DNA of 64,000 nt from a virus, in IMG/VR virus record IMGVR_UViG_3300025466_000012, positions 124,001-188,000 of that record. One strand, written 5' to 3'. The stretch's first letter is position 1. Every line of letters begins with the position of its first letter. Of this stretch, positions 38,694 to 46,521 are shown in pieces. The notes under the pieces are model-generated. The model saw only the letters and a program-made list of their open reading frames with translations. It ran no database searches and was not told the DNA's origin. Made by a program: the position numbers and the translations under genes.

Positions 38694-39305
38694 ATGCAAA
38701 TCAGATCAGAACAGCTGGCCCTAATGTTGCCAGGAAATCAATATGTAGACTCTTGGTGCGATGCCTTGAACAAGATCCTGCCCGATTACGATATCACCAC
38801 AGCTCAGCGCATGGCTGCTTTCATAGCACAAACAGCACACGAAAGCGCCGGCTACAGTGCCTTGCACGAGAATCTGAACTATCAGGCTGCAAGCCTGTGC
38901 AGAGTCTGGCCACACCTGTTCAATGAAAGCAATGCCAATGATTATGCACATCAACCCGAGCGCATAGCCAACAGAGCCTATGCCAACCGAATGGGCAACG
39001 GTCCAGAAGAATCAGGCGATGGTTGGCGCTACTGCGGACGTGGTCTTGTGCAATTGACTGGTCATGACAACTATCAAGCGTTTGCCGACAGCATACAGAC
39101 TGATATTGCCACCATTGCTGATTACCTGCAGACCTTCGAAGGTGCTGTACAAAGCGCCTGCTGGTTCTGGGAAAACAACAATCTCAACGCAGTGGCCGAC
39201 ACCGGTGACATGGCTCACATGACTCGAATCATCAACGGTGGGGAGCTGGGGCTGGCTGAACGCACTGCCAGATACAATCATGCCTTGCAAGTACTGACTT
39301 CATAA
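38694..39305 (+). CDS. GH19-type endolysin (chitinase-like lysozyme)
   Basis: 203 residues. The GH19 pattern is clear: MAAFIAQTAHESAGYSALHE with the catalytic Glu of AHES, NLNYQA, FAYANRMGNG-type region (ANRAYANRMGNGPEESGDG), WRYCGRGLVQLTGHDNYQAF and a C-terminal MTRIINGGELGLAER. GH19 phage endolysins cleave peptidoglycan glycan strands. No signal peptide, so export depends on a holin. It is followed immediately by a membrane/coiled-coil protein and a lipoprotein that look like a spanin pair. A different wall hydrolase is encoded at 13013. Confidence 0.93.
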   Translation: MQIRSEQLALMLPGNQYVDSWCDALNKILPDYDITTAQRMAAFIAQTAHESAGYSALHENLNYQAASLCRVWPHLFNESNANDYAHQPERIANRAYANRMGNGPEESGDGWRYCGRGLVQLTGHDNYQAFADSIQTDIATIADYLQTFEGAVQSACWFWENNNLNAVADTGDMAHMTRIINGGELGLAERTARYNHALQVLTS

Positions 39306-39769
39306 TGTTTGAACTCATAATCAACCATGTGGTAGGACGAATTCCAGACTGGACCTGGCCTTTTGCAGCCGGCGGCGGAATGGCTGCTTATTTTGTGTTT
39401 GGCATTATGAATCACTTTCCACAGCTCAAATGGTATGTGCTGGTTGGTCGACCTGTGTCATTCACAGTGTTTGTGTTGGGTGTGTTTTTTTATGGCAGCG
39501 CTGGAGTACTGACTCTGCAACAGCAGGCGTTACAAGAAGCCAACCAGCGTGTGGAATTGGCCCGACAGGCCAGTATCAGTGCCAATGTAGAACTACAGAC
39601 CGTGATGGCCGGTCAAACGCACTTGATCAAGGGGCGCAGCTATGGAGTGCGGCAACAGATCATACATGATCAGGTAGTAATTGATCGTGACTGTAACAGA
39701 ATCAATGACACAGCCTGGACCGATTACAATCGAGCAGTAAAAAATCAAGGTGAGGCAACACCTCGATGA
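39305..39769 (+). CDS. Membrane protein with coiled coil, holin- or inner-spanin-like
   Basis: 154 residues, sharing the base of the endolysin stop (TAATG). Two transmembrane segments (WPFAAGGGMAAYFVFGIM and VSFTVFVLGVFFYGSAGVLTL) are followed by a helical, Gln/Ala-rich region (QQALQEANQRVELARQA) and a polar tail. Two segments plus a periplasmic coiled coil suggest an inner-membrane spanin-like protein or a holin. The lipoprotein gene next door starts inside its stop, as Rz/Rz1 pairs often do. Confidence 0.68.
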   Translation: MFELIINHVVGRIPDWTWPFAAGGGMAAYFVFGIMNHFPQLKWYVLVGRPVSFTVFVLGVFFYGSAGVLTLQQQALQEANQRVELARQASISANVELQTVMAGQTHLIKGRSYGVRQQIIHDQVVIDRDCNRINDTAWTDYNRAVKNQGEATPR

Positions 39770-40035
39770 AACTACTTGTACCTGTATTGGTGTTGTTGCT
39801 GTCAGCCTGTGCTACTAAAACAGCACCTGTGATTCCACAGTGGCCCACTGTTCCTGCAGATCTCACAGCACCAGCCGTGGATCTCGTGCCCTTGACCGAG
39901 GATCAACACAGTCTCAGTGATCTCATACAGAACTCCAATCAAAACTATACTCAGTATTATATCTTGAAGGAAAAATATCAAGGCTGGCAAAACTGGTACA
40001 ATAACCAACAAAAAATATGGCAGGGACTACAATGA
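39766..40035 (+). CDS. Small outer-membrane lipoprotein, outer-spanin-like
   Basis: 89 residues with a lipobox: MKLLVPVLVLLLSAC, lipidated Cys15. The mature part is short and Pro-rich (TAPVIPQWPTVPADLTAPAV) followed by a helix. Translational coupling to a membrane/coiled-coil protein behind an endolysin is the layout of an o-spanin (Rz1) needed for outer-membrane disruption. The next gene is a second lipoprotein. Confidence 0.7.
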   Translation: MKLLVPVLVLLLSACATKTAPVIPQWPTVPADLTAPAVDLVPLTEDQHSLSDLIQNSNQNYTQYYILKEKYQGWQNWYNNQQKIWQGLQ

Positions 40036-40430
40036 AACTATTCACAATTTTGTTTGCGTTGTTGTCCGGTTGCGCGGCCTATGATGCTGTGGTCATGACC
40101 AGATTTGATGCCAACGAATATCAGATGATTACCAAGATACGAGTCGATTCATCGCATTTTAAAAATTCGTGTGATGATCCAACTGCCAGTCGTGCCAATG
40201 CAACAACGCTGGCACAGGAAACCGAGCTGTTTGCAGCCTACAGCGAACATTTACCACACAACGGTGACGGCTATCGTGCTGCACAGGAACTGGATGCCAT
40301 GGCCCAGGGCCTGGGCAAGCAGTACCAGACCAGTAGCACAGTCAGCACGTTGTTTTGTAAATTGAAGTTTGAAGGAGTTGAACACAGTGCCAACACCATA
40401 CAACATGTACTAGGAAAGAGACCGAGATGA
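40032..40430 (+). CDS. Lipoprotein of lysis cassette
   Basis: 132 residues from the ATG at 40032 (ATGA overlap). Lipobox LFALLSGCAAY with lipidated Cys13. The mature part has TRFDANEYQMITKIR and two later Cys (SCDDPT, FCKLKF) that may form a disulfide. Similar lipoproteins accompany endolysins in T4-like aquatic phages. Role in lysis is inferred from position. Confidence 0.7.
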   Translation: MKLFTILFALLSGCAAYDAVVMTRFDANEYQMITKIRVDSSHFKNSCDDPTASRANATTLAQETELFAAYSEHLPHNGDGYRAAQELDAMAQGLGKQYQTSSTVSTLFCKLKFEGVEHSANTIQHVLGKRPR

Positions 40431-40687
40431 CATTAGACGAAATCAATCAACAGTTGGCCAACCTGGCCGTATCCGGCGATCAGGATTTTGCCAATGCTGC
40501 CAACTACATAGCACAGGCCAGCCAGGCCGCACAAAGCGGACAATTGACACCGCAAGAATTGGTCGAGATACTGCGCGACATGCAACGACAGACAGCTATC
40601 CTGGAAGACGTGTCACGATTGGCATTCAAAGAAACACTAAATAGTTGCATCAATGGGCTATTACTCGTAGCAGGCGCAGTATTATAA
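40427..40687 (+). CDS. Small protein with C-terminal membrane helix
   Basis: 86 residues, ATGA overlap upstream. Helical N-terminal part (FANAANYIAQASQAAQSGQL, TPQELVEILRDMQRQTAI) and a C-terminal hydrophobic tail (GLLLVAGAVL). Conserved in phages of this type, usually within the lysis region. Function unknown. A late promoter motif (ACTAAATA, 40636) lies inside its 3' end for the next gene. Confidence 0.65.
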   Translation: MTLDEINQQLANLAVSGDQDFANAANYIAQASQAAQSGQLTPQELVEILRDMQRQTAILEDVSRLAFKETLNSCINGLLLVAGAVL

Positions 40688-40700
40688 AAAGGAAACCATC

Positions 40701-41132
40701 ATGGGATTTGTAAAACGCATAGAACAAGCAGTGGCCGATCGGCTCAAGGCAACATTTTTGGATTCAAAAAAAATCGTGGATCTGATCGAAGACGAAATCA
40801 AACAGCTAGAAGACAAATTGGCAGATGCACACAGCCGTGCAGCAGCATCCGCGGCCACAGCCAGAGACCATGCTATCGCGGCTGCTGCCCATGCCAAAGA
40901 ATATGCCGACCAATTGGCACAAGAAGTGATCAACGCCGCTGATCGTGCCGACAAACACCTGGCCAATGTTGCATCACAGATTCAACCCACAGTTGATGTT
41001 CCAGTTGCTACCACAGTTGATGTTCCAGTTGCTACCACAGTTGATGTTCCAGTTGCTACCACAGTTGATGTTCCAGTTGCTACCACAATTGATGTTCCAG
41101 CCGACACTCAGGTTACTAACACAGTTACATGA
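40701..41132 (+). CDS. Coiled-coil protein with octapeptide repeat tail
   Basis: 143 residues. The first 95 are amphipathic, Ala-rich helix (IVDLIEDEIKQLEDKLADAH, AAAHAKEYADQLAQEVI). The tail is four full copies of TVDVPVAT plus one degenerate copy, encoded by a 24-bp tandem repeat, ending QVTNTVT. It lies between lysis-cassette genes and the 3-TM holin. No family is recognised; the repeat tail may act as a length-variable spacer. Confidence 0.62.
   Translation: MGFVKRIEQAVADRLKATFLDSKKIVDLIEDEIKQLEDKLADAHSRAAASAATARDHAIAAAAHAKEYADQLAQEVINAADRADKHLANVASQIQPTVDVPVATTVDVPVATTVDVPVATTVDVPVATTIDVPADTQVTNTVT
40989..41105 (+). repeat. 24-bp tandem repeat, about five copies
   Basis: Four identical units at 40989-41012, 41013-41036, 41037-41060 and 41061-41084, then a degenerate fifth unit. 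In frame with the gene, encoding TVDVPVAT. No spacers, so not a CRISPR array. Confidence 0.95.
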
Positions 41133-41144
41133 AAGACAGCCGAG

Positions 41145-41738
41145 ATGACTAGTGGACATCGCAAAAAAGACGAACATTGGTTAAACAGCAAATGGCGACC
41201 CATGATGGGTTGGATGTATATGTTTGTGTGTTTTTTTGATTTTGTACTAGCACCTGTATTATGGAGCTTGGTACAGGCTCTGGAACATGGGTCGGTACAG
41301 GTCCAATGGCAACCGTTGACTCTGCAAGGAGCTGGCCTGTTCCACGTGGCCATGGGTGCCGTGATTGGTATCAGCGCATACGGTCGCACACAAGAAAAAA
41401 TGACCGGCTCTAACAACGGTGGTCCATTGAATGGATTCGCACCTGGATCAGGAACTACCTATATTCCACCAGGTGGACAGAACACTGTGTCAGTTAGCAA
41501 TCAGCCCACATTTGGATCCACAACCTCTGGCAATTTTGGTTCCAGCACACAGCCTGCATTTGGTCAACCCAGCACACCCGCACCATTTGGTCAACCCAGC
41601 ACACCCGCACCATTTGGTGCACCACCGGCATTTGGTGCATCATCGGCCGCAACCGCTCCGCCCGCATTCGGTGCCGCACCACCAGCATTTGGTGCCAAAC
41701 CAAGTGGACCTCCGGCTGCATCAATGCCAGCAATTTGA
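41145..41738 (+). CDS. 3-TM holin with FG-repeat C-terminal tail
   Basis: 197 residues. The N-terminal 90 follow the 3-TM holin family (GTA holin type): HWLNSKWRPMMGWMYMFVCF, DFVLAPVLWSLVQALEHG, WQPLTLQGAGLFHVAMGAVI and GISAYGRTQEK. The C-terminal 100 residues are disordered and contain repeated PxFGxP/PAFGA units (FGQPSTPAP twice, then FGAPPAFGA), which looks like nucleoporin FG repeats. Such a tail is unusual for a holin and could mediate self-association or timing. A 27-bp direct repeat encodes the duplicated unit. Confidence 0.8.
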   Translation: MTSGHRKKDEHWLNSKWRPMMGWMYMFVCFFDFVLAPVLWSLVQALEHGSVQVQWQPLTLQGAGLFHVAMGAVIGISAYGRTQEKMTGSNNGGPLNGFAPGSGTTYIPPGGQNTVSVSNQPTFGSTTSGNFGSSTQPAFGQPSTPAPFGQPSTPAPFGAPPAFGASSAATAPPAFGAAPPAFGAKPSGPPAASMPAI

Positions 41739-41750
41739 CAAGGAACTGAC

Positions 41751-41927
41751 ATGAAAAAATTATTGATAGTGACCACTGCTATTTTTGCCATAACTCTGGC
41801 ACAGGCCACAGAAACCAAAACTGTATGCCATGATCGCACCGACAAACATGGCGTGACCAAACAGGTCTGTAAAAAAATCAAAGTGCATGCCAAGTTTGAT
41901 GGCACTCCGGTTCCGACCAAAAAATAA
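41751..41927 (+). CDS. Small secreted Cys-pair protein (58 aa)
   Basis: 58 residues with a signal peptide [19 protein letters not shown] and a basic mature part containing two Cys ([19 protein letters not shown]) about 15 residues apart. Similar small exported proteins with TVC...VCKxIKVH occur in phages and bacteria. Twelve bases after the holin stop, with AAGGAA as ribosome-binding site. Function unknown; envelope location fits the lysis cassette. Confidence 0.68.
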   Translation: MKKLLIVTTAIFAITLAQATETKTVCHDRTDKHGVTKQVCKKIKVHAKFDGTPVPTKK

Positions 41928-41962
41928 ATCCGCCTGGCAGGTCCTGCGGGCATAATTACTGC

Positions 41963-42715
41963 ATGACCGACCATTATCAAACTCTGGGCGTAGATCGATC
42001 GGCCACTGCTGACGAAATCAAACAGGCCTATCGACGCTTGGCCAGCCAACACCATCCTGACAAGGGTGGTGATACGGCTCGATTCCAACAGATACAGGCT
42101 GCCTACGATGTGATTGGCAATGCCGAACAACGCTCGAGATACGATGCTCCTGCTGCCGGATTTGGCACACAAACACCGTTTGATTTTGATAACATATTCA
42201 ACATGTTTGGTGCCAGATTCCAACAAAATACACGTCAACAACACATGCGCATGTCCTTGTGGGTGACCTTGAACGACGTGGCACGTGGAGGCACCAGACC
42301 AGTCAGCCTGGGTGCTATGACCGTAGAGCTAGAAATACCTCTGGGCATCAACGATGGCGACAATGTGCAGTACAACAATCTAGGCTACGAAGGTCTCAAC
42401 CTTGTGGTCAACTATCGCATACACCCGCATCCGCGATGGCAAAGACAAGGTCTCAATCTTTCGCAAGAAGAAACAGTTTCTATATGGGATCTAATATTGG
42501 GCGGGGAAATCATAGTGCGAGATATCTTGGGCAACGATCTTAGCCTGACTGTGCCTCCACGCACGCAACCTGGAACCCAATTGCGACTGCGCAGCCGCGG
42601 ACTTAGAGATCGTTCCGGAGCACAAGGAGATCTTATAGTGCGCATACAGGCACAGGTGCCCACTGACATCAGTCCGGAGTTATTGGCTCAGATTGCCCAA
42701 ACCCGAGCCAGATAA
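41963..42715 (+). CDS. DnaJ/CbpA-like co-chaperone
   Basis: 250 residues. J-domain with HPD at 31-33 (HHPDKGG), then a short linker, no zinc-finger Cys, and C-terminal substrate-binding domains ([78 protein letters not shown]). This matches type II J-proteins (CbpA), which recruit DnaK. The next gene is a ClpA-like unfoldase, so the pair may redirect the host protein-quality system. Confidence 0.9.
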   Translation: MTDHYQTLGVDRSATADEIKQAYRRLASQHHPDKGGDTARFQQIQAAYDVIGNAEQRSRYDAPAAGFGTQTPFDFDNIFNMFGARFQQNTRQQHMRMSLWVTLNDVARGGTRPVSLGAMTVELEIPLGINDGDNVQYNNLGYEGLNLVVNYRIHPHPRWQRQGLNLSQEETVSIWDLILGGEIIVRDILGNDLSLTVPPRTQPGTQLRLRSRGLRDRSGAQGDLIVRIQAQVPTDISPELLAQIAQTRAR

Positions 42716-42718
42716 ATA
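42711..42718 (+). promoter_or_regulatory. T4-type late promoter candidate
   Basis: GATAAATA overlapping the DnaJ-like stop codon, 67 bp before the ClpA-like ATG. A sigma70-type promoter follows 10 bp downstream, so both early and late transcription is possible. Confidence 0.45.
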
Positions 42719-42727
42719 CCTGATAGA

Positions 42728-42756
42728 TTGCATCTGCTGTGGAATTAGTGTATACT
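42728..42756 (+). promoter_or_regulatory. Sigma70-type promoter of ClpA-like gene
   Basis: TTGCAT (42728-42733) and TATACT (42751-42756), 17-bp spacer, 29 bp before the ATG at 42786. Confidence 0.7.
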
Positions 42757-42785
42757 GGTACATAATCAAACAATCACGGAACAAC

Positions 42786-45044
42786 ATGCAAAACAATCCT
42801 GAAATAGAACAACTGATCGAACAAGCAGTAGAACTGGCACAAGAATTCAAACACGAATATGTGCTGACCGAACATGTGTTGTTGGCTCTGATCAGGCACA
42901 AGCCATTCCGCCAGACTCTGGAAAAATTTGGAGTGGATATCGACATGTTTGATCAAGAACTCATGGCCTATCTGGCCGGTTTGGTCAACTTGGTCACCAG
43001 CAGTGATCAGGCACCCAAGAAGACCAACGGTCTTGAACGCTGTTTCAATCGCGCTTTGACCCAGGTGTTGTTCACAGGACGCCGCAGCGTGACCACGGTA
43101 GATCTTTACTTGGCCATGATGGCCGAGACCAACAGCCACTCACACTATTTCTTGCTCAAGTACGGAGTCAAGAAAAACGAATTTGTTGAATTTTGGCAAA
43201 CCAATTACAGTCAGGAACCGGTCACATTTACGGACAAGCAGGCCGACGAAATATTGAACGAACACTGTACCAATCTCAGTGCATTGTCTGCAGAAGGCCG
43301 CCTGGAACCCATGATCGGTCGTGCGGAAGAACTCAAAGACATGATCACAGTGCTGGCCAGAAAGTTCAAGGCCAATGTGCTCATGATAGGTGATCCTGGT
43401 GTGGGCAAGACCGCCATCATAGAAGGACTGGCACAAGAAATACAGGCCAAACGTGTGCCCGAATTCCTTCAAGATCACGAAGTGTACAGCCTGGAAATTG
43501 GCAGTCTTTTGGCCGGCAGCAAGTATCGCGGTGAGTTTGAAGAAAAATTCAAGAACGTGATAGCGGCTCTAGAAAGCAAAAAACGCTGTGTGTTGTTTAT
43601 AGATGAAGCTCATACCATGAAAGGTGCCGGCAGCTCCAGCAACAGTACCTTGGACTTTGCCAACATGCTAAAACCGGCTATAACCAAAGGTAATATCAAG
43701 GTTGTGGCCTGTACCACCTGGGAAGAATATTATGAAAGTTTTGAAAAAGATCGAGCTCTCATGCGTAGATTCCACAAGGTCACAGTGGACGAACCTGACG
43801 CCGAAACCACAGAGAAAATCCTGATCGGGATCAGTTCCAGACTGGAGCAGTTCCACAATGTGGAAATCGAATCCGAGGCCATCAAGTCGGCCGTGGACCT
43901 GGGCAACAGATACATACATGACAGAAAAAATCCCGACAAGAGCATCGACCTGCTAGATGGTGCCTGCGCCCGCGAGCGAGTAAAGGATCAAGGTCTAGTC
44001 TCTATTACCACCGACATGATCATGGCACAACTGAGCCGTGTCACTGATGTGCCAGTGGACCGACTACAGAACGAACGCAGTGTCAAGATCCGGGATCTGG
44101 AAAGCAACGTCAAGCAACACATTTACGGACAAGATACTGCTGTGGATGCTGTGCTGGAACGAGTGTATATCAGCTTCAGCGGATTGGGCAATGGCAAACG
44201 ACCCATGGCCAGTTTCCTGTTCTTGGGCCCAACTGGTACCGGCAAAACTGAACTGGCCAAACTGTTGGCAACCAATCTGGACATGAAACTGCTCAAGTAT
44301 GACATGAGCGAATATCAGGAAAAACACACAGTGTCCAGCCTGATTGGCGCTCCTCCGGGCTATGTGGGCTTTGAGGATGGCAACGTGGGCGGTGGCAAGC
44401 TGATCAGTGATCTCAGCAAGAATCCATTCAGCATCATACTGTTTGACGAAATCGAAAAGGCACACCCAGACGTGATCAACATCATGTTGCAGATGCTGGA
44501 CGAGGCCCGTATCACCAGCTCCAATGGCAAAACAGTCAATCTCAAAAACACCATCATAATCATGACCAGCAATCTGGGTGCTGCTGACAACGAGCGCAAC
44601 ACCATTGGCTTCAGCGACAGCCTGGAACGGTCGGGCGAGGAAGATCGTGCCATGAAAGACTTTTTCAAGCCCGAACTACGCAACAGGATCGATCGTGTGT
44701 GCAAATTTGTCAAGCTGGATACCTTGGCTGTGAAAAAAATCGTGGTCAAGTTCCTGGATGAACTACAGACCAGTCTGACCGAACGCGGCATCAGACTCAC
44801 AGTAAGTGAACCCGTGATCGACATGCTGGCCGAAAAAGGTTATGACAAAAAGATGGGCGCCAGACCGCTGGGACGCAAGATCGACGAATTGATCCGTGTG
44901 CCCTTGAGCCGACGTATCTTGTTTGATGGCCTTGAAAACTGCAATTTACAGGCTGTGATGGATGGCGATCAAATACAATTTGTACTGGCAGACAGCGTGC
45001 AGGCCACAGTAGATCAAGACGGAATTATCAAGATTGGCAACTGA
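42786..45044 (+). CDS. clpA-like: ClpA/ClpC-type AAA+ unfoldase
   Basis: 752 residues. An N-terminal Clp repeat domain (EQLIEQAVELAQEFKHEYVL, TEHVLLALI) precedes two AAA+ modules: Walker A GDPGVGKT at about 203-210 with Walker B CVLFIDEAHT, and Walker A GPTGTGKT at 481-488 with Walker B IILFDEIEKA. After sensor MTSNLG comes NERNTIGFSDS, whose IGF at 607-609 matches the ClpP-docking loop of ClpA/ClpX; there is no ClpB-type middle coiled coil. It could therefore feed substrates to host ClpP; no clpP gene is in the window. Chosen ATG is 42786, after two promoter motifs. Last residues form the D2 small domain. Confidence 0.92.
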   Translation: MQNNPEIEQLIEQAVELAQEFKHEYVLTEHVLLALIRHKPFRQTLEKFGVDIDMFDQELMAYLAGLVNLVTSSDQAPKKTNGLERCFNRALTQVLFTGRRSVTTVDLYLAMMAETNSHSHYFLLKYGVKKNEFVEFWQTNYSQEPVTFTDKQADEILNEHCTNLSALSAEGRLEPMIGRAEELKDMITVLARKFKANVLMIGDPGVGKTAIIEGLAQEIQAKRVPEFLQDHEVYSLEIGSLLAGSKYRGEFEEKFKNVIAALESKKRCVLFIDEAHTMKGAGSSSNSTLDFANMLKPAITKGNIKVVACTTWEEYYESFEKDRALMRRFHKVTVDEPDAETTEKILIGISSRLEQFHNVEIESEAIKSAVDLGNRYIHDRKNPDKSIDLLDGACARERVKDQGLVSITTDMIMAQLSRVTDVPVDRLQNERSVKIRDLESNVKQHIYGQDTAVDAVLERVYISFSGLGNGKRPMASFLFLGPTGTGKTELAKLLATNLDMKLLKYDMSEYQEKHTVSSLIGAPPGYVGFEDGNVGGGKLISDLSKNPFSIILFDEIEKAHPDVINIMLQMLDEARITSSNGKTVNLKNTIIIMTSNLGAADNERNTIGFSDSLERSGEEDRAMKDFFKPELRNRIDRVCKFVKLDTLAVKKIVVKFLDELQTSLTERGIRLTVSEPVIDMLAEKGYDKKMGARPLGRKIDELIRVPLSRRILFDGLENCNLQAVMDGDQIQFVLADSVQATVDQDGIIKIGN

Positions 45045-45045
45045 C

Positions 45046-45705
45046 ATGATCCCGGTAGTCAAGGATCGACTGTTTTTTGGTCGATTTGAGTATTGTGTCA
45101 GCTTTCACATGGCCGAAGTCAGTGTGCTGAGAAACCGGGCCACGTATCAGCAGATTAACACAGCCATTGCATTACGCCGTAGTTGGCGCACCAAACTGTT
45201 TGGTGTCACCAAACTGTGTCATGGCGATGAAATAACATCAATCAAGATCAGCCATCTACATGATATGGCCGATCTGTTGCAACGTGCTGTTGATCCTTAC
45301 CGCTTGTGCGTGAGTTCAGATCGAGCCTGGGTGTATGCCAACAATCTAGGGTTCCTGGAGTGCATTGTGGCCATGCCCGGAGTCAGTGAACACAGCTACA
45401 GCCAGGTGATCATAGATCGTCCGTTGGATACCATACGATTAAAGGATTCCAACCACAAACGACGCAGCTATTTCCGTGGTCGAGCCATGACTGCCACACA
45501 GTATGAACAGTTGCGAGATTTTTTGAACAATTATCAAGACAGTGTCAGACTCAGTCCCAGTTTGACCAAATGGCTGGTACATCCCAATCGCAGACTGTAT
45601 GGTTATTTTTTTGTGGATCACGACGATGACGGATGGTTGCTGATGGCTCAGCTGGCACAGCCGGGACTGATAAGAACCACTCTAGAAATATTGTCGTATA
45701 AATAA
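45046..45705 (+). CDS. Conserved T4-type phage protein
   Basis: 219 residues from the ATG at 45046, one base after the upstream stop. Contains FEYCVSFHMAEVSVLRN, YRLCVSSDRAWVYANNLGFL and a DTIRLKDSNHKRRSYFRGRAM-type basic region, features of an uncharacterised family widespread in T4-like phages. The basic middle could bind nucleic acid. The 3' end carries a perfect late promoter for the next gene. Confidence 0.7.
   Translation: MIPVVKDRLFFGRFEYCVSFHMAEVSVLRNRATYQQINTAIALRRSWRTKLFGVTKLCHGDEITSIKISHLHDMADLLQRAVDPYRLCVSSDRAWVYANNLGFLECIVAMPGVSEHSYSQVIIDRPLDTIRLKDSNHKRRSYFRGRAMTATQYEQLRDFLNNYQDSVRLSPSLTKWLVHPNRRLYGYFFVDHDDDGWLLMAQLAQPGLIRTTLEILSYK
45697..45704 (+). promoter_or_regulatory. T4 late promoter (exact TATAAATA)
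   Basis: Exact match to the T4 late consensus, seven bases before the ATG at 45712. It overlaps the stop codon of the preceding gene. The strongest single example of the late motif in this window. Confidence 0.75.
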
Positions 45706-45711
45706 TTGATT

Positions 45712-46071
45712 ATGACACAATACACTACCTTGACCCTGGTTCCGTTTTTGCAATGGGGCCAACCTTCCGACTACTACGATGGTGGAAATACCTACACCGG
45801 TACGGCTGTTCCAGCAGCCAACTACTATGGCGGTCAAGGGGCCATACAAACTGTATTGTTTGACGTGACTGCTCTACAGGGCAACGTCACAGTCCAGGCC
45901 ACATTGAACGACAGCGCAGAATCAGCACCCTGGTTTGAAATCGGCAATCTGATTGCCAACAATGTGTCAGGAACAAGTAGCAATACCGTGATTGGCAATT
46001 TTACCTGGTTGCGTGCTGTGGTAACTGATTTCGCAGGTGGCAACATCAATATTATAACTGGATCCTACTAA
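45712..46071 (+). CDS. Small virion-type protein, beta-rich
   Basis: 119 residues from the ATG at 45712 (an in-frame TTG at 45706 is rejected). Beta-rich and Gly/Thr/Asn-rich: NYYGGQGAIQTVLFDVTALQ, GNVTVQATLNDSAESAPWFE, TWLRAVVTDFAGGNI. This looks like a jelly-roll or beta-sandwich structural subunit known in T4-like phages as a small capsid- or tail-associated protein. The exact late promoter fits a structural gene. Confidence 0.7.
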   Translation: MTQYTTLTLVPFLQWGQPSDYYDGGNTYTGTAVPAANYYGGQGAIQTVLFDVTALQGNVTVQATLNDSAESAPWFEIGNLIANNVSGTSSNTVIGNFTWLRAVVTDFAGGNINIITGSY

Positions 46072-46505
46072 TGAATACACAATTAACTTGCCGTATAAGC
46101 AATACCGATCCCGAATCAGCAGTTGGATTGGAAATTTGGTTAAATGCCGAACAGATTTACAACAGCGAACATGTGAGTGATCCTGTTGATTTTGAGTACC
46201 AATTAAATGATGACAAGGAATACCGTGAATTGCGTTTTGTAATGAAAAACAAAACACAAGATCATACTCATGTTGATGCTGATGGCAATATCACCAAAGA
46301 TTGTTGTATCTCCATTGAAAACTTGGCCTTTGACGGGGTCGACGACTGGCAATGGCTGTTTTGGGATCAGGCTGTGTACGAACATGATTTTAACGGCACT
46401 CAGTCCGTGACCAAGTCAAAATTTTACGGCATGATGGGTTGCAACGGTGTTGTCAGTGTTAAATTCTTCACTCCTATCTATCTTTGGTTGATAGAAATAT
46501 TGTAG
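46071..46505 (+). CDS. Beta-rich virion-type protein, possible carbohydrate-binding module
   Basis: 144 residues; the ATG shares a base with the upstream TAA. Pattern LTCRISNTDPESAVGLEIWL, ELRFVMKNKTQDHTHVDADG, SIENLAFDGVDDW resembles a family of small beta-sandwich phage proteins with a conserved KNKTxxHTxxxxxGxIxxD core, perhaps carbohydrate-binding. Its neighbours suggest a virion component. Confidence 0.62.
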   Translation: MNTQLTCRISNTDPESAVGLEIWLNAEQIYNSEHVSDPVDFEYQLNDDKEYRELRFVMKNKTQDHTHVDADGNITKDCCISIENLAFDGVDDWQWLFWDQAVYEHDFNGTQSVTKSKFYGMMGCNGVVSVKFFTPIYLWLIEIL

Positions 46506-46506
46506 C

Positions 46507-46514
46507 CATAAATA
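46507..46514 (+). promoter_or_regulatory. T4-type late promoter candidate
   Basis: CATAAATA, seven bases before the ATG at 46522. Confidence 0.6.
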
Positions 46515-46521
46515 TGTTATT

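Noticed and set aside
40989-41105. Regular 24-bp repeats considered as a CRISPR array
   Set aside because: Units are directly adjacent with no spacers and encode an in-frame octapeptide repeat.
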